Source: Chryseobacterium sp. S0630
GTDB lineage: Bacteria; Bacteroidota; Bacteroidia; Flavobacteriales; Weeksellaceae
Length of the DNA stretch: 45,443 nt
Direction of reading: 5' to 3'
Assembly (NCBI RefSeq): GCF_024158915.1
Contig: NZ_JAMZGF010000041.1
Location: forward strand, 1 to 45,443
The position numbers and the translations under genes were made by a program. Below the pieces are notes generated by a model that did not search any database, was not told where the DNA came from, and saw only the letters and a program-made list of their open reading frames with translations. Of the stretch, positions 32,354 through 40,432 are shown piece by piece. Position 1 is the first letter of the stretch. Every line of letters begins with the position of its first letter.

Positions 32354-35092
32354 TTAGAATCTGAATTCAATTCTTGCAAACAAGAACCTTCCCCCTATAC
32401 CGTACTGGGAAACCTGTCTGGAATACACAAACTGGTTATCAGCAGTTAATGAACTTATATTCGGGCTTTTAGAAGGCAGAATATTCAGGATGTTATTGCT
32501 CCCGATCGTTACTGAAATATTTTTATTAAAATCATACCCTACAGATAAATCCGTCACAAAGCGGTTATTAAGAACAAAATGCTCTGTACTTCCTGTTACT
32601 CCGTCAAAATTAGCATCCAGAACATCTGCATCAGTTACTTTACCAAAGAAAGAATTACGCAGTACAAAGGTAAATCCGGAAACTCTTAAAGTATTCGATA
32701 AAGTAGCTTTTACACGGGGAACAGCTTCTTCAAAATACACTCTGTTGGGTTCTGAGAAATAATTATCAATCTGGCTTACCAATTTAGGTGACGCATGAAT
32801 ATCTCCGATTCTTTTGGTCTGATTAAAGTTGATTCCCAAATTATTCTCCAAAGAAACTCCCGATGAGATTTTTGAGTTCTGAGAAATCGTAATATCCAAC
32901 CCTTTTGTCTGAGAGTCTACAGCATTGGCAAAAAAGTTGGCAGCGCTGGCTCTTGCCAGATCAAAGGCACTTTGCAATACCTGATCATCAGCATTGTTGA
33001 TTTTATCCGGACGGAAAAACAGATCCGTAAGTACTACTCTGTCTTTAATCTTTATTAAATAAGCATCTGCGGTGAAAGTCAGGTTTAATGATGGAATCTT
33101 CCATGTAATTCCTGTGCTGTAGGATTGTGAAGTTTCCTGTTTTAATTTCGGAATACCCAATGCCTGTGCGGCTTCAGAATTATTCCTAAAAGTACCGACC
33201 TGTGTAGTTTTTCCCTGCTGAATCAGTGTAGATGTGGAGCTATAATAGATTTGAGCTAAAGAAGGCGCTCTGAATCCTGTAGAAACAGCACCTCTCCAGT
33301 TCAGGTTAGGAGCCAGCTTCACGTTGGTTGCCACTTTATAATTGAATGTAGATCCGAAGTCTGAATAATTCTCATATCGCAAAGCTCCTTCCAATAGCCA
33401 ACCATCGGTAACTTCCAGTTCTGCATCAGCATAAGCAGCAATACTGTTCCTATTTCCTGAAACGGCATTTTCCGGACTAAAGCCTGGAAAAACCTGTGCT
33501 CCCGCTGGCCTTACATTTCCGAAGAAGTCGGTTACCTTCTCATTTTCAGGAGTTTTAGCAGTTACTACACGTCCATAGATATCATAAGAAGCATAAGAAT
33601 TTTCTTTTCCGGCATTCACTTTATAATTTTCATGTCGGTATTCTGCTCCGAATGCAATATTCAATCCTTTCAATACATCATATTTTTTTGAGAAGTCAAG
33701 ATTGACGGTATTTTGTGAAAACTCAGATCCTCCGGCATCAAAGGTTCTTGGAGAATTGTCTGTCAAAGAAGCATTAAATGTATTGACAACCCCAAAACCA
33801 AAGGTATTTTTCCCGAAAGTATTACTGAAATCCACATTCCAGCCATTCCATTTTCCTTTAATTCCGGCAGCAAGAGAATAATCATTCACGGCTGCTTCAA
33901 TCTGAGGAAGATATCCATTGGGAGTCACTGCATTGATATTTCTTTCAGTATTCGGAAGTCTGTAAAATCCTCCGGCATTTCCAAGGCGGTAGCTATAGCC
34001 TCCAAATGAGTACACCTTCCAATCCTCATTCACAGGAATTTCAGAGTTGAAGAAGAGCTGGCCCGACTGCAGCTTAGACTGTCCCGCTCTTAGGCTGAAA
34101 TCTTTTCTCTCCAGTCCTCTGTAATTAAGCTCCTGAGATGTAAAATCTTTACCTAATAATTTTTGAAGATCGGAAATGCTGTTGGCTCCTGAAATTTGAG
34201 ATTGAAAATCAGTTCCAAAATAACCCACCTTAGCTGCATATTGTTTTATCGTATTGATAATCTGCTGAGTATTGGAAGTATTCGAAATATTTTTATACAA
34301 ACCATCAATATTCACTCCATCCTGCAATGCTCTGTAATTAATTGCATTATAAGCATTGAAAATATCACCTTCTCTTACTCCGGCTCTGGAATAAGGATCA
34401 CGATATTGTGCAGAACCTGTAATATTAATAAATCCTGTTTTTCCTATTTTAGCTCCATAATTAAGATCTACGGAAATAGTCTGTCCATCTGCTCCTCCGG
34501 AGAAATTATTGGCAACAGGCGATGCGTATCCTCCCAGAAATACTTGTCCCGAAAGTCCTAATCTTTTTTTCAGGCCGAGATTGACAACTCCTGCAATGGC
34601 ATCAGAACCATATTGAGCAGAAGCTCCGTCTCTTAAAACCTCAATTTTTTCTAAAGCAAAGGCTGGAATAGCGTTAAGGTCAGTTCCCACAGAGCCTCTT
34701 CCCGGCGTAAGGGTAACATTAATCAATGAAGACTGGTATCTTCTTTTTCCATTGAGTAAAACCAAAACCTGATCCGGCCCCAACCCTCTTAAAAGTGCAG
34801 GGTCTACAAAGTCAGTTCCATCGTTCACCGTGTGTGAGGTGGATGAAAATGAAGGGACAATATAATTTAAAGCCTGACTGATATTGTTAGTGGGGCTTTG
34901 TTTTAAAATTTTCGATATGTTAATAATATCTACCGGAACGGGTGTATCTGTCAATGATCTTCCTGAGCCTCTTGAACCGAGGATGACTACATCATCTATT
35001 TTTTTAGATTGTAAAGTGTCCGTCTGGGCGTAATAAAATGTAGAGATAAGCGCGATAGAAGGAACAAATATTTTTGTTTTGAAATTATGCAT
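32354..35092 (-). CDS. TonB-dependent receptor, possibly for a sulfur compound
   Basis: A 912-residue outer-membrane receptor. Signal peptide 1-22 (ends YYAQ), plug domain about 45-175 (LLRGLGPDQVLVLLNGKRR, IEVLRDGASAQYGSDAIAGV) and a barrel of about 700 residues ending in GRFLFARIEFRF. It has no N-terminal carboxypeptidase-like domain, unlike SusC, and no SusD partner, so polysaccharide import is unlikely. The leader carries an S-box-like element (35418-35481) and a short ORF ending in four Cys codons (35217-35342); both point to control by SAM or cysteine supply. Import of an organosulfur compound is therefore the best guess. Beside it lies a divergent beta-barrel gene at 35605. Confidence 0.9.
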   Translation of the reverse strand: MHNFKTKIFVPSIALISTFYYAQTDTLQSKKIDDVVILGSRGSGRSLTDTPVPVDIINISKILKQSPTNNISQALNYIVPSFSSTSHTVNDGTDFVDPALLRGLGPDQVLVLLNGKRRYQSSLINVTLTPGRGSVGTDLNAIPAFALEKIEVLRDGASAQYGSDAIAGVVNLGLKKRLGLSGQVFLGGYASPVANNFSGGADGQTISVDLNYGAKIGKTGFINITGSAQYRDPYSRAGVREGDIFNAYNAINYRALQDGVNIDGLYKNISNTSNTQQIINTIKQYAAKVGYFGTDFQSQISGANSISDLQKLLGKDFTSQELNYRGLERKDFSLRAGQSKLQSGQLFFNSEIPVNEDWKVYSFGGYSYRLGNAGGFYRLPNTERNINAVTPNGYLPQIEAAVNDYSLAAGIKGKWNGWNVDFSNTFGKNTFGFGVVNTFNASLTDNSPRTFDAGGSEFSQNTVNLDFSKKYDVLKGLNIAFGAEYRHENYKVNAGKENSYASYDIYGRVVTAKTPENEKVTDFFGNVRPAGAQVFPGFSPENAVSGNRNSIAAYADAELEVTDGWLLEGALRYENYSDFGSTFNYKVATNVKLAPNLNWRGAVSTGFRAPSLAQIYYSSTSTLIQQGKTTQVGTFRNNSEAAQALGIPKLKQETSQSYSTGITWKIPSLNLTFTADAYLIKIKDRVVLTDLFFRPDKINNADDQVLQSAFDLARASAANFFANAVDSQTKGLDITISQNSKISSGVSLENNLGINFNQTKRIGDIHASPKLVSQIDNYFSEPNRVYFEEAVPRVKATLSNTLRVSGFTFVLRNSFFGKVTDADVLDANFDGVTGSTEHFVLNNRFVTDLSVGYDFNKNISVTIGSNNILNILPSKSPNISSLTADNQFVYSRQVSQYGIGGRFLFARIEFRF

Positions 35093-35147
35093 ATTGTTTG
35101 TTGTTACTTTTTGTTGTTAAAAATTGTTTTTAAGCAATACAAATCCT

Positions 35148-35170
35148 GTAACCCTAAAATGTAAGGTTAC
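35148..35170 (-). promoter_or_regulatory. Stable hairpin between the poly-Cys ORF and the receptor gene
   Basis: GTAACCTT and AGGGTTAC pair (8 bp, one wobble) around a 7-base loop, 47 bases after the short ORF stop and about 56 bases before the receptor ATG. There is no T run, so it is not a standard terminator. It could be one side of a translation-coupled switch. Confidence 0.5.
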
Positions 35171-35216
35171 CATTGATGTTCGGAATGTTTGTATTATTTT
35201 TTAGAAATAGAAAGTG

Positions 35217-35342
35217 CTAGCAGCAACAACACATGCGCATATAGAAATGGCATGAAAACATATCAGAATAATGAAGACTCACTTCATGATCTGAAGAATA
35301 AAAAATTACTGATGGAATGTGATTTCCCTTGTCTTTAAACAT
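35217..35342 (-). CDS. Poly-cysteine leader peptide (short upstream ORF)
   Basis: The frame of 41 codons ends in Met-Arg-Met-Cys-Cys-Cys-Cys-stop (ATG CGC ATG TGT TGT TGC TGC TAG). In-frame ATGs at 35261 and 35240 would give a 14-residue peptide (MFSCHFYMRMCCCC) or a 7-residue one; I think a short form is the functional one. It is read on the same strand as the TonB receptor and ends 125 bases before its ATG. Runs of a codon for one amino acid near a stop are the mark of attenuation by ribosome pausing, as in poly-Cys upstream ORFs reported from mycobacteria. Cysteine sensing is inferred. Confidence 0.6.
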   Translation of the reverse strand: MFKDKGNHIPSVIFYSSDHEVSLHYSDMFSCHFYMRMCCCC

Positions 35343-35404
35343 TGGTTTTAACTTTAAAACAAAAATTCAAGATGGGGATAATGATAGAATGATAAACATT
35401 TTTT

Positions 35405-35417
35405 CCGGAAGATCCGG
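35405..35417 (-). promoter_or_regulatory. Hairpin directly 3' of the S-box-like element
   Basis: CCGGA-TCT-TCCGG, a 5-bp stem with a 3-base loop, directly follows the GATAAG that closes P1. No T run follows. A 3' stem outside P1 is also a feature of SAM-IV and SAM-I/IV RNAs, but the match is only in position. Confidence 0.5.
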
Positions 35418-35481
35418 CTTATCGATTGCAGCACCTTGCTTGTTTTTGCAGGTTGCTATCCCATCTAGAGATTCTTGATAA
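35418..35481 (-). promoter_or_regulatory. Compact S-box (SAM-I clan)-like element
   Basis: Minus strand: TTATCAAGA (P1 5' strand and following bases), a mini-stem ATCTC-TAGAT-GGGAT in place of P2, AGCAACCTGC with GCAAGGTGCT as P3, then GATAAG as P1 3' strand. The blocks TTATCAAGA, GCAACC, AGGTGC and GATAAG occur in the order and spacing of the SAM-I riboswitch core. P2 is much shortened and P4 is missing, as also reported for SAM-I/IV variants. The element begins 8 bases after a -7 box. It may be a known subtype, a degenerate copy or a new compact form. Confidence 0.55.
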
Positions 35482-35489
35482 TTACCTGG

Positions 35490-35497
35490 CAAAGATA
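35490..35497 (-). promoter_or_regulatory. -7 box TATCTTTG of the receptor leader
   Basis: An exact TAnnTTTG match, with TTTT instead of TTTG 19 bases upstream. It ends 8 bases before TTATCAAGA, so the S-box-like element would be at the 5' end of the transcript. Confidence 0.5.
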
Positions 35498-35604
35498 TAA
35501 TTATTTCGGAAATAAAAAAAATTTCAGCTTAATTTTTCGATTTTCACAATTTTATCGTAACAAATTTTGTTTTTCAGCGTCTAACCGGATATCAGTAAAA
35601 CATT

Positions 35605-37833
35605 ATGAAAAAAACGATTTTCGCTTTATCACTGGTAAGTTCTGTTTTTGTTTTCTCACAAGAAAAGAATACTACGGGTGCTAAAGAAAAACAAATAGAA
35701 GGTGTAGTTATCACCAAAACTAAAAAAGCCGTTGAACAAAAGGCCGACCGTACCATTTTTGACTTTTCTGAACAACCTCAGCTGAATAACGGAAACGTTC
35801 TGGAAGGAATTAAAAAACTTCCGGGACTTGTATCTACCGATATTGCAGGAATGATGTATCAGGGAAAAATGCTGGAAGTGTATCTTAACGGAAGACCTCT
35901 GAATATTACGTCCAATGAATTGAACTCTTTCCTTGAAGGAATGCCTGCCAACTCTGTAGAAAGAATAGAAGTAATCACACAGCCCGGTGCTGAGTTTCCG
36001 GCTACTTCCGGAGGTGCCATCATGAATATCATTACTAATAAAAATGCCAACAAATATTTAACTGCTACGTATTCAGGAAATTATTCTTTCACGAATTATG
36101 ATAAATATAGAAACAGGACAACCAATTCTGTTAATTTAAATGCAAGGAATAAATATTTCGGATGGCAGCTGAACGTAGGTCAAAACTACCGTGAAAGTAT
36201 GCTGAATGGTCAACAAGATGAACTTTTGAGCAGCCATACCGATAGATACGCACGTGGATATTTTGCAAAATCAGGGTTAACTTTTGATTTGGGTCAGGAC
36301 AGATTATTATTAAACTACGATATTTATCACAATAATAATGACAACTATACTTTAAGTAACGGTCATGGTGATTTGCCTTTCCAGAATAATCCAAAAGATT
36401 TAAGGGAAGCTTTTTATACATCTTCGGATGTTGCCCATACCAATAGTCTCAGACAGGAAGCTGTGGTAACGTATCAGAAACGTTTTGCAGATAAATCTCA
36501 AAAATTAGACTTCCAGTTTGGCTATACAAGATCAGACAGTAAATTTTCTCAGGACAATTTCTTTCAGGATGGTAATTTTGCAGCAGCACCCTATCTTCCT
36601 ATCAATAGCCCTACCAATGGTTTAAAAGATATTCTGAACAATAAATCTGTAATGAATATTGCCAACTTCAAAGTAGATTATGCCCAACCTATCAAACTTC
36701 TTGATGGCGGAAAGGTAAGTTTTGGAGGATTATATGAAAGACAGGATTATGATACGGAAAGTTTTGGGCTGACTAACTTAGAATATCAAAGACAAACTGC
36801 TTCTACCTATTTGGAGTTTCAGGCTAAACTGAAAAAGTTTGACTTCACATTGGGTTCCCGTGCGGAAAACTATGATATTTCCGGGGTAACAAGATATTTT
36901 GATAAAGATTCAAAACTGGTGGAGGCTAATTTGATTCCTTTCAATAAGTTTAAATTTTTCCCGAATGCAAGCGTACAATATAACATGATGAATCAGGTTA
37001 ATATTGCCGCCAATTACAACAGAAAAATCAGCTTACCGAGTATTTCTGCTTTGAACCCGAATAACGTGACTTTCTCCGGACCAAGTACCGAAGTAAATGG
37101 TAATCCTAACCTACAGCCTACTATTTTTGATAATTATGAATTGAAAATTTCAGCTTTTGATTATGCATTTATCGGATATAGTGTAAGTTCGGCAAGCAAC
37201 CAGGTGGCACAGATCATCCGAAAGGACGGAAGAAAACTTTACAACGAGCAGGTGAATATTTCGAATATGAAAATTCACAATTTCAATGTGGGATTACCGG
37301 TTCCTTTTATGATTTTCAGTAAGCCATTTAGTGAAATCATGAAATTTAATTTCAATCCGGATAAAATTAATTTCATGTATTTATATGCAGGATATCAGAA
37401 ACATGAAATCGATAACCTGAATAATAAAGGCTTCTGGATTTTCAATATCATGACCCAGGTTATTTTACCTAAGGACATCAAACTGACAGCCAACTACAGC
37501 TATCTGACTCCAAAGGCGGGATATTTCTACTTTACGGCAGAAAAACCATTCAACAACTCTCTTGATATTACGTTGACGAAAAAGTTTATGAACAACCGTC
37601 TGACGCTTTCTGTTTTTGCGAATGATATTTTCAACGGACAGATGATGCAGGTACGTTCTAATCCACCATCAGGAACGCCGGTCTTGATCAGTAGCAAGTA
37701 TGACACGAGAAATTTCGGATTTTCTATCAATTATAAAATTCCGACAAGAAATAAACTGGCAAAAGAGGATCCGAATATCCTGAACCAGACTAAAAAAGAA
37801 GATAACGGAGGCGTAATGCAGCAGGCACAGTAA
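35605..37833 (+). CDS. Outer-membrane beta-barrel family protein (TonB-receptor-like), second copy
   Basis: A 742-residue OMP_b-brl_3-type protein with signal peptide 1-18 (ending VFSQ). The plug-like region (about 50-140) has GVVITKTKKAVEQKADRTIF, KMLEVYLNGRPLNITSNELN and IEVITQPGAEFPATSGGAIM, and a large barrel follows ending in GFSINYKIPTR plus a Gln/Asn-rich tail. It shares layout with the product at 29978-32101 and is a distant paralogue. The signal peptide, plug and strand pattern support the outer membrane; substrate unknown. It is divergent from the TonB receptor with the sulfur-type leader and shares its 512-base regulatory gap. A terminator follows at 37854-37890. Confidence 0.85.
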   Translation: MKKTIFALSLVSSVFVFSQEKNTTGAKEKQIEGVVITKTKKAVEQKADRTIFDFSEQPQLNNGNVLEGIKKLPGLVSTDIAGMMYQGKMLEVYLNGRPLNITSNELNSFLEGMPANSVERIEVITQPGAEFPATSGGAIMNIITNKNANKYLTATYSGNYSFTNYDKYRNRTTNSVNLNARNKYFGWQLNVGQNYRESMLNGQQDELLSSHTDRYARGYFAKSGLTFDLGQDRLLLNYDIYHNNNDNYTLSNGHGDLPFQNNPKDLREAFYTSSDVAHTNSLRQEAVVTYQKRFADKSQKLDFQFGYTRSDSKFSQDNFFQDGNFAAAPYLPINSPTNGLKDILNNKSVMNIANFKVDYAQPIKLLDGGKVSFGGLYERQDYDTESFGLTNLEYQRQTASTYLEFQAKLKKFDFTLGSRAENYDISGVTRYFDKDSKLVEANLIPFNKFKFFPNASVQYNMMNQVNIAANYNRKISLPSISALNPNNVTFSGPSTEVNGNPNLQPTIFDNYELKISAFDYAFIGYSVSSASNQVAQIIRKDGRKLYNEQVNISNMKIHNFNVGLPVPFMIFSKPFSEIMKFNFNPDKINFMYLYAGYQKHEIDNLNNKGFWIFNIMTQVILPKDIKLTANYSYLTPKAGYFYFTAEKPFNNSLDITLTKKFMNNRLTLSVFANDIFNGQMMQVRSNPPSGTPVLISSKYDTRNFGFSINYKIPTRNKLAKEDPNILNQTKKEDNGGVMQQAQ

Positions 37834-37853
37834 TTCTTCTTGACAATAAAATA

Positions 37854-37890
37854 AAAATAGGCGTAAAATGATTTGCGCCTATTTTTTATT
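37854..37890 (+). terminator. Terminator of the second beta-barrel gene
   Basis: AAAATAGGCG (37854-37863) pairs with CGCCTATTTT (37876-37885), and the inner AAAT/ATTT extend the stem; a T run follows. It lies 21 bases past the stop codon. Confidence 0.85.
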
Positions 37891-37895
37891 TGTCG

Positions 37896-37985
37896 GATAA
37901 TTTTTGGCTAAAGCCAATGGATGGTTTTATAAAAGTAAAACGGGTTTCCTTCGTCTACGCTCAGGATCAGAACCCGTTCCTATTG
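37896..37985. repeat. GGCTAAAGCC/CGGGTT palindromic repeat
   Basis: Contains the palindrome GGCTAAAGCC and AACGGGTT (37939-37946) paired with AACCCGTT (37971-37978), followed by CCTATTGAT. The pattern GGCTAAAGCC plus ACGGG...CCCGTTCCTATTGAT is one I recall as a frequent intergenic repeat in Flavobacteriia. Confidence 0.65.
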
Positions 37986-37990
37986 ATATT

Positions 37991-38033
37991 GAATTCGTGT
38001 TATTTGTGAAAATATTAGTGACATTGGTGTTTA
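37991..38033 (+). repeat. Solitary copy of the GTG-rich dispersed repeat
   Basis: Reads ATTCGTG, TATTTGTG, ATTAGTG, CATTGGTG on the plus strand and matches the minus-strand copy at 17025-17069 almost unit for unit. No GxxExxY gene is nearby. It lies just before the converging end of the thiF-like gene. Confidence 0.75.
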
Positions 38034-38041
38034 CATTTACA

Positions 38042-38749
38042 TCAGAAATCTATCGTCTGGAATCTCCAGTTCATCGTATCTACCAATGTCAGCTGATTGA
38101 TATTCACCGGAAGATCAGTAATAATTTTTAAGACCTGAAGCGCCATCATGCTTCCTATCATTCCGGGAAGAGCTCCCAGGACACCAAGGCGGTCACAATC
38201 CGGTACATCCTCATCGAAAGGCGGTTCAGGGAAAATATCTCTTAAGTTTTTGCTTCCATTATGATTAAACACAGCAACCTGTCCTGAAAACCCTAAAATA
38301 CTCCCGTAAACCAAAGTTTTATTCAGTTTTACGCAGGTATCATTCACCAGATACCTTGTGGAAAAATTGTCAGATCCGTCAACAATAATATCATACTGAG
38401 AAAGGATTTCTTCGGCATTATTTTCATTGAGTTTTTCCTCAATTCCTGTCAATTTAACCTGATGATTGAGTTCTTCTACAAATATTTCAGCACTCTTTAC
38501 TTTGGAAAATCCTACTCTGTTTTCAGTATGAATGATCTGCCGGTTCAGATTATGAAGTTCTACATGATCAAAATCGATAATACCTAAAGTTCCTACTCCT
38601 GCTGCAGCCAGATATTGAATAACAGGACTTCCCAAACCTCCTGCTCCAATGACAAGAACTTTGGAAGACCTTATTTTCTTTTGTCCTTCCAATCCTATTT
38701 CTTCAATAAATATCTGACGGCTGTACCGTGAAAAATGATCTTCTTTCAT
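38042..38749 (-). CDS. thiF: ThiF/MoeB/HesA-family ThiS adenylyltransferase
   Basis: Probably adenylates the C-terminal Gly of ThiS so that sulfur can be loaded for thiazole formation. The 235-residue product has the nucleotide motif VLVIGAGGLGSPVIQYLAAA (about 33-52), the Arg finger NLNRQIIHTE, the Asp of DGSDNFSTRY and a Cys in VPDCDRLGVLG corresponding to the catalytic Cys of ThiF/MoeB. The zinc-binding CxxC pairs of E. coli ThiF and MoeB are absent. The ATG at 38749 is preferred over 38758. It is last in the thiamin cluster, separated from thiH by the tandem array at 38754-39353. MoeB activity for molybdopterin synthase is an alternative. Confidence 0.82.
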   Translation of the reverse strand: MKEDHFSRYSRQIFIEEIGLEGQKKIRSSKVLVIGAGGLGSPVIQYLAAAGVGTLGIIDFDHVELHNLNRQIIHTENRVGFSKVKSAEIFVEELNHQVKLTGIEEKLNENNAEEILSQYDIIVDGSDNFSTRYLVNDTCVKLNKTLVYGSILGFSGQVAVFNHNGSKNLRDIFPEPPFDEDVPDCDRLGVLGALPGMIGSMMALQVLKIITDLPVNINQLTLVDTMNWRFQTIDF

Positions 38750-38753
38750 AATT

Positions 38754-39353
38754 ATCATTGAACCATTAAGGTTTTTTAAGTTTGTAAGGAAAGTTAAGAT
38801 GAGCTTCGCTTCAAAAAAGAGAGTATCTTAAAAATCTTCGATTTTTCTTAAATAACCTTCACCTCTTCAAAATCCTTAATGGTTTTAAAATTTTAAAATC
38901 CACTATATACAGAATCCCAATCTTTCATTACAGGATTGTAGCTCTAATTCCATACTTATAATCATTGAACCATTAAGATTCTTTAAGTTTTTAAGGAAAG
39001 TTAAGTTGAGCTTCGCTTCAAAAAAGAGAGTATCTTAAAAATCTTTGATTTTCTTAAATAACCTTCACCTCTTCAAAATCCTTAATGGTTTTAAAATTTT
39101 AAAATCCACTATATACAGAATCCCAATCTTTCATTACAGGATTGTAGCTCTAATTCCATACTTATAATCATTGAACCATTAAGATTCTTTAAGTTTTTAA
39201 GGAAAGTTAAGTTGAGCTTCGCTTCAAAAAAGAGAGTATCTTAAAAATCTTTGATTTTCTTAATTCAACTTCACCTCTTCAAATTTCTTAATGGTTTAAA
39301 AATTTTAAAATCCACTATATACAGAATCCCAGTCTTTCATTACAGGATCATAG
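38754..39353. repeat. Tandem array of a 206-bp unit, each with a copy of the thiH 3' end
   Basis: Units start at 38754, 38961 and 39167 (periods 207 and 206). The third unit ends inside thiH. Each unit has a palindrome (AACCATTAAG near its start, CTTAATGGTT near position 130 and an inner TTAAAAATC/GATTTTCTTAA hairpin), followed by about 50 bases of the thiH 3' end. On the minus strand the extra thiH ends still encode YNPVMKDWDSVYSGF and a stop codon. Units 1 and 2 share bases that differ from thiH itself. This fills the 555-base gap between thiH and thiF; I see no other gene in it. Confidence 0.9.
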
Positions 39354-40423
39354 CCTGCTTTTTTGATCATGATTTTAATTTCATCCATGCTACGCTCATC
39401 ACTGGTTTCAAACTGTTCCAAAGATTCTTTATCCACTGCATATCCTCCGGGATTTGTTTTTGAACCTGCACTCATGGCAGTTGCTCCCAGAGAGACAATA
39501 TTATTTCTGAACACTTCATTTTCTCTGGTAGAAATGGAGATTTCAAGGTCTTCATTCCAGATTCTGTAGGCACAGATCAATTGAAGAAGGTCTTTATCTT
39601 CCATGATAAAATTAGGTTCGATGATTCCTTCAGCAGGTCTGAGTCTTGGAAAGGAAACAGAAAATTTACTTTTCCAGTACTGCTTCTGAAGGTAATCGAT
39701 GTGTAATGCATTGAAAAAACTGTCAACTCTCCAATCTTCAAGCCCAAGGAGAACTCCAAGTCCAATTTTATGAATGCCTGCTCTTCCTATCCTGTCGGGA
39801 GTTTCGAGACGGAAATGGAAGTTAGATTTTTTACCCTTCGGGTGATATTCTCTGTATACATCCTGATGATAGGTTTCCTGATACACTAAAACGGAATGCA
39901 CTCCTTCTTCATGAAGCAGTTTGTATTCTTCTTCCAATAATGGCTGAACCTCAATGGAAATATTAGAAAAATGAGGCTTTAGCTTACGGACAGCATTCTG
40001 AAAGTAAGGTACTCCTACTATTTTATTGGCTTCTCCGCTTACGAGTAATACATGATTCACTCCCATAGATTTCAGTACTGAGGCTTCAATCATCAGTTCC
40101 ATATCGGAAAGCGTTTTCCTTTTCAGATTATTATCAAGGCTGAATCCGCAATAGGTGCAGATATTCTGACATTCATTGCTGAGATACAGCGGTGCATACA
40201 ACTGAATGGTTTTTCCAAATCGTTTTTGGGTGAGCATTTGTGTCATTCTTGCCATCAGTTCCAGTTCCTGAGAAGCGGCTGGCGACAGGAGATTCAAAAA
40301 ATCGTCAAGGGTTTTATTCTTTTTCTGAAGACTGCATCTTACATCGGCCAGACTTACTTTTTCAAGCTTATTCTTTACCTCATCCCACTGGTAGTTTTCA
40401 AAAACATCTTTAAAGCTTTTCAT
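39305..40423 (-). CDS. thiH: 2-iminoacetate synthase ThiH, radical SAM
   Basis: Cleaves tyrosine by radical SAM chemistry to give dehydroglycine (2-iminoacetate) for thiazole ring formation by ThiG. The 372-residue product has the [4Fe-4S] motif Cys-x3-Cys-x2-Cys in SNECQNICTYCGFS, followed by LVSGEANKIVG and the C-terminal BATS-type region (ISTRENEVFRNN, LGATAMSAGSKTNPGGY). It starts 9 bases after thiG. The last 15 codons are copied in the tandem array downstream; the functional copy ends YDPVMKDWDSVYSGF. Aerobic bacteria often use glycine oxidase ThiO instead, and no thiO is in the cluster. Confidence 0.96.
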   Translation of the reverse strand: MKSFKDVFENYQWDEVKNKLEKVSLADVRCSLQKKNKTLDDFLNLLSPAASQELELMARMTQMLTQKRFGKTIQLYAPLYLSNECQNICTYCGFSLDNNLKRKTLSDMELMIEASVLKSMGVNHVLLVSGEANKIVGVPYFQNAVRKLKPHFSNISIEVQPLLEEEYKLLHEEGVHSVLVYQETYHQDVYREYHPKGKKSNFHFRLETPDRIGRAGIHKIGLGVLLGLEDWRVDSFFNALHIDYLQKQYWKSKFSVSFPRLRPAEGIIEPNFIMEDKDLLQLICAYRIWNEDLEISISTRENEVFRNNIVSLGATAMSAGSKTNPGGYAVDKESLEQFETSDERSMDEIKIMIKKAGYDPVMKDWDSVYSGF

Positions 40424-40432
40424 GAGTCTGAT

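Larger units (their letters stand above)
35093..35604 (-). other. Long regulatory gap between two outer-membrane protein genes
   Basis: A 512-base region with no large gene. Read on the minus strand it holds a -7 box, an S-box-like element, a GC-rich hairpin, a poly-Cys short ORF, a stable hairpin at 35148-35170 and an AT-rich stretch up to the receptor ATG. The promoter for the divergent gene at 35605 must lie in 35500-35600; only a near match AAATTTTG is seen there. Confidence 0.7.

Noticed and set aside
38754..39353. CRISPR-like array
   Set aside because: The units are 206 bp, contiguous and contain a gene fragment; there are no short repeats with unique spacers and no cas genes.
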